5,947 nt of DNA, from positions 1-5,947 of the forward strand of contig JAQGLP010000085.1 of the NCBI GenBank assembly GCA_028292835.1, written 5' to 3'. The notes under the pieces were generated by a model. That model worked only from the letters and a program-made list of their open reading frames with translations. It made no database searches and was not told where the DNA came from. The translations under genes and the position numbers were made by a program. Below are positions 4,921 to 5,947 of the stretch, one piece after another. The stretch comes from Variovorax sp. (lineage in GTDB: Bacteria; Pseudomonadota; Gammaproteobacteria; Burkholderiales; Burkholderiaceae_C). How positions within the stretch are numbered: position 1 is the stretch's first letter; the number at the start of each line of letters is the position of its first letter.

Positions 4921-5947
4921 TTACAGCAGCACGCGGCGGAAGTCGCCGAGGATCTGGCCCAGGTAGACGTTGAAGCGCGCCGCCGCGGCGCCGTCGATCA
5001 CCCGGTGGTCCCACGTCAGCGACAGCGGCAGCATCAGGCGCGGCTGGAACGCCTTGCCGTCCCACACAGGCTCGATCGCGCTCTTGCACACGCCGAGGAT
5101 CGCGACCTCGGGCGCGTTGATGATGGGCGTGAAGTAGCGCCCGCCGATGCCGCCCAGCGACGAGATCGTGAAGCAGGCGCCCGACATGTCGGCCGGGCCG
5201 AGCTTGCCGTCTCGCGCCTTCTTGGCGAGTTCGCCCATTTCCTGGCTGATCTGCAGCACCCCTTTCTTATCGGCGTCCTTGATGACCGGCACCACGAGGC
5301 CGTTGGGCGTGTCGGCCGCGAAGCCGATGTGGAAATACTTCTTCAGCACCAATTGCTCGCCATCGAGCGAACTGTTGAACTCGGGGAACTTCCTGAGCGC
5401 CGCCACGCAGGCCTTGATTAGGAAGGCCAGCATCGTGACCTTGACGCCCGACTTCTCGTTTTCCTTGTTGGTGGACACGCGGAAAGCTTCGAGGTCGGTG
5501 ATGTCGGCGTCATCGTGGTTGGTGACGGCCGGAATCATGATCGCGTTGCGCAGCAGGTTGGCGCCGCTGATCTTCTTGATGCGCGAGAGGTCCTTGCGCT
5601 CGATTTCGCCGAACTTGGTGAAATCGACCTTCGGCCACGGAATCAGGCCCAGACCTTCGCCGCCACCGCCGCCCGCAGCCGCCGGCTTGCCGGCCGCGGC
5701 GGCCTTGGTGGTGGCCTGGCCGCTCATGACGGCGCGGGTGAAGCCCTGCACGTCTTCCTGCGTCACGCGGCCCTTGGGGCCGGAGCCCTTGACCTCGTCC
5801 AGCGGCACGCCGAGTTCGCGCGCGAACTTGCGCACCGACGGCGACGCATGTGGCAGGTTGCCCGCGGGCGCGACGGTCGGGTCGTGCGCCGCCGGTGCGG
5901 CGGCACCCTGGGGCTGCGCGACCGGCCCGGCCGCAGGAGCGGCCACG
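4921..5947 (-). CDS. aceF: Dihydrolipoamide acetyltransferase (E2 of pyruvate dehydrogenase), 3' part
   Basis: The frame is open to the window edge, so the start is missing; 341 residues are visible, and the lipoyl domain(s), roughly 200 residues, lie outside. E2 moves the acetyl group from lipoyl-lysine to CoA and forms the core of the complex. In order are seen an Ala/Pro linker (1-30), the peripheral-subunit-binding domain (33-70, with SPSVRKFARELGV and GPKGRVTQEDV), an Ala/Gly linker with five Gly in a row (93-97), and the catalytic domain from about 105 to the end. The catalytic His and Asp are H314 and D318 in DHRVIDG; SSLGGIGG (262-269) and TPIINAPEVAILG fit acetyltransferases. The PKVDF-KFG and SRIKKISGANLLRN stretches are in the style of Burkholderiales pyruvate E2 proteins, which favours pyruvate over 2-oxoglutarate as substrate. 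A GTG near the edge (5946) is a linker codon, not the start. It is followed after 16 nt by lpdA in the same operon; aceE is expected upstream. Confidence 0.95.
   Translation of the reverse strand, partial: VAAPAAGPVAQPQGAAAPAAHDPTVAPAGNLPHASPSVRKFARELGVPLDEVKGSGPKGRVTQEDVQGFTRAVMSGQATTKAAAAGKPAAAGGGGGEGLGLIPWPKVDFTKFGEIERKDLSRIKKISGANLLRNAIMIPAVTNHDDADITDLEAFRVSTNKENEKSGVKVTMLAFLIKACVAALRKFPEFNSSLDGEQLVLKKYFHIGFAADTPNGLVVPVIKDADKKGVLQISQEMGELAKKARDGKLGPADMSGACFTISSLGGIGGRYFTPIINAPEVAILGVCKSAIEPVWDGKAFQPRLMLPLSLTWDHRVIDGAAAARFNVYLGQILGDFRRVLL

Noticed and set aside
3033..4973. Very long plus-strand open frame (646 codons) opposite lpdA
   Set aside because: It is antisense to a clear E3 with all motifs intact; its translation is His/Arg/Ala-rich without any domain, as expected from the third-position GC bias of the true gene.
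1..5947. CRISPR array, insertion sequence or defence genes
   Set aside because: No regularly spaced repeats, transposase motifs or defence-type proteins were found; the genes are metabolic or cell-wall related.

Overview
The window is GC-rich bacterial DNA, and its gene set and protein style point to a betaproteobacterium of the order Burkholderiales, probably Comamonadaceae. The reasons are the pyruvate dehydrogenase order E2 then E3, an E3 that carries its own lipoyl domain (known from Cupriavidus/Ralstonia PdhL and relatives), and long Ala-Pro linkers. The family assignment is inference; no search was run.

Layout. Bases 1-908 (+) hold the 3' end of a flavoprotein of the HpaB / 4-hydroxybutyryl-CoA dehydratase (AbfD) superfamily. 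Converging on it across 89 bp is a periplasmic PQQ-dependent aldose sugar dehydrogenase (998-2143, -). A 230-bp AT-richer divergent intergenic region (2144-2373) carries candidate promoters for both flanking genes. Next is a secreted NlpC/P60 cysteine peptidase (2374-2928, +). A strong bidirectional terminator (about 3005-3034) separates it from the end of the pyruvate dehydrogenase operon, which is read on the minus strand: dihydrolipoyl dehydrogenase with a lipoyl domain (3054-4904), preceded by the E2 acetyltransferase (4921-5947, cut by the window edge).

How the genes work together. Only the E2-E3 pair is a clear functional unit: E2 transfers the acetyl group from lipoyl-lysine to CoA and E3 reoxidises the dihydrolipoyl arm with NAD+. 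The sugar dehydrogenase and the peptidase are both exported but have no evident functional link. The AbfD-like gene belongs to an upstream context that is not visible.

Most of the window is ordinary core metabolism. The points most worth a second look are: (i) the AbfD-like protein keeps the cluster-ligand His but has lost the aligned Cys ligand and two catalytic positions of the dehydratase, and ends in a Cys-rich tail; (ii) a low-GC, rare-codon, palindromic patch inside the E3 linker looks like a dispersed repeat inserted in frame; (iii) two overlapping promoters with an inverted repeat lie before the peptidase gene, one of which would give a nearly leaderless mRNA.
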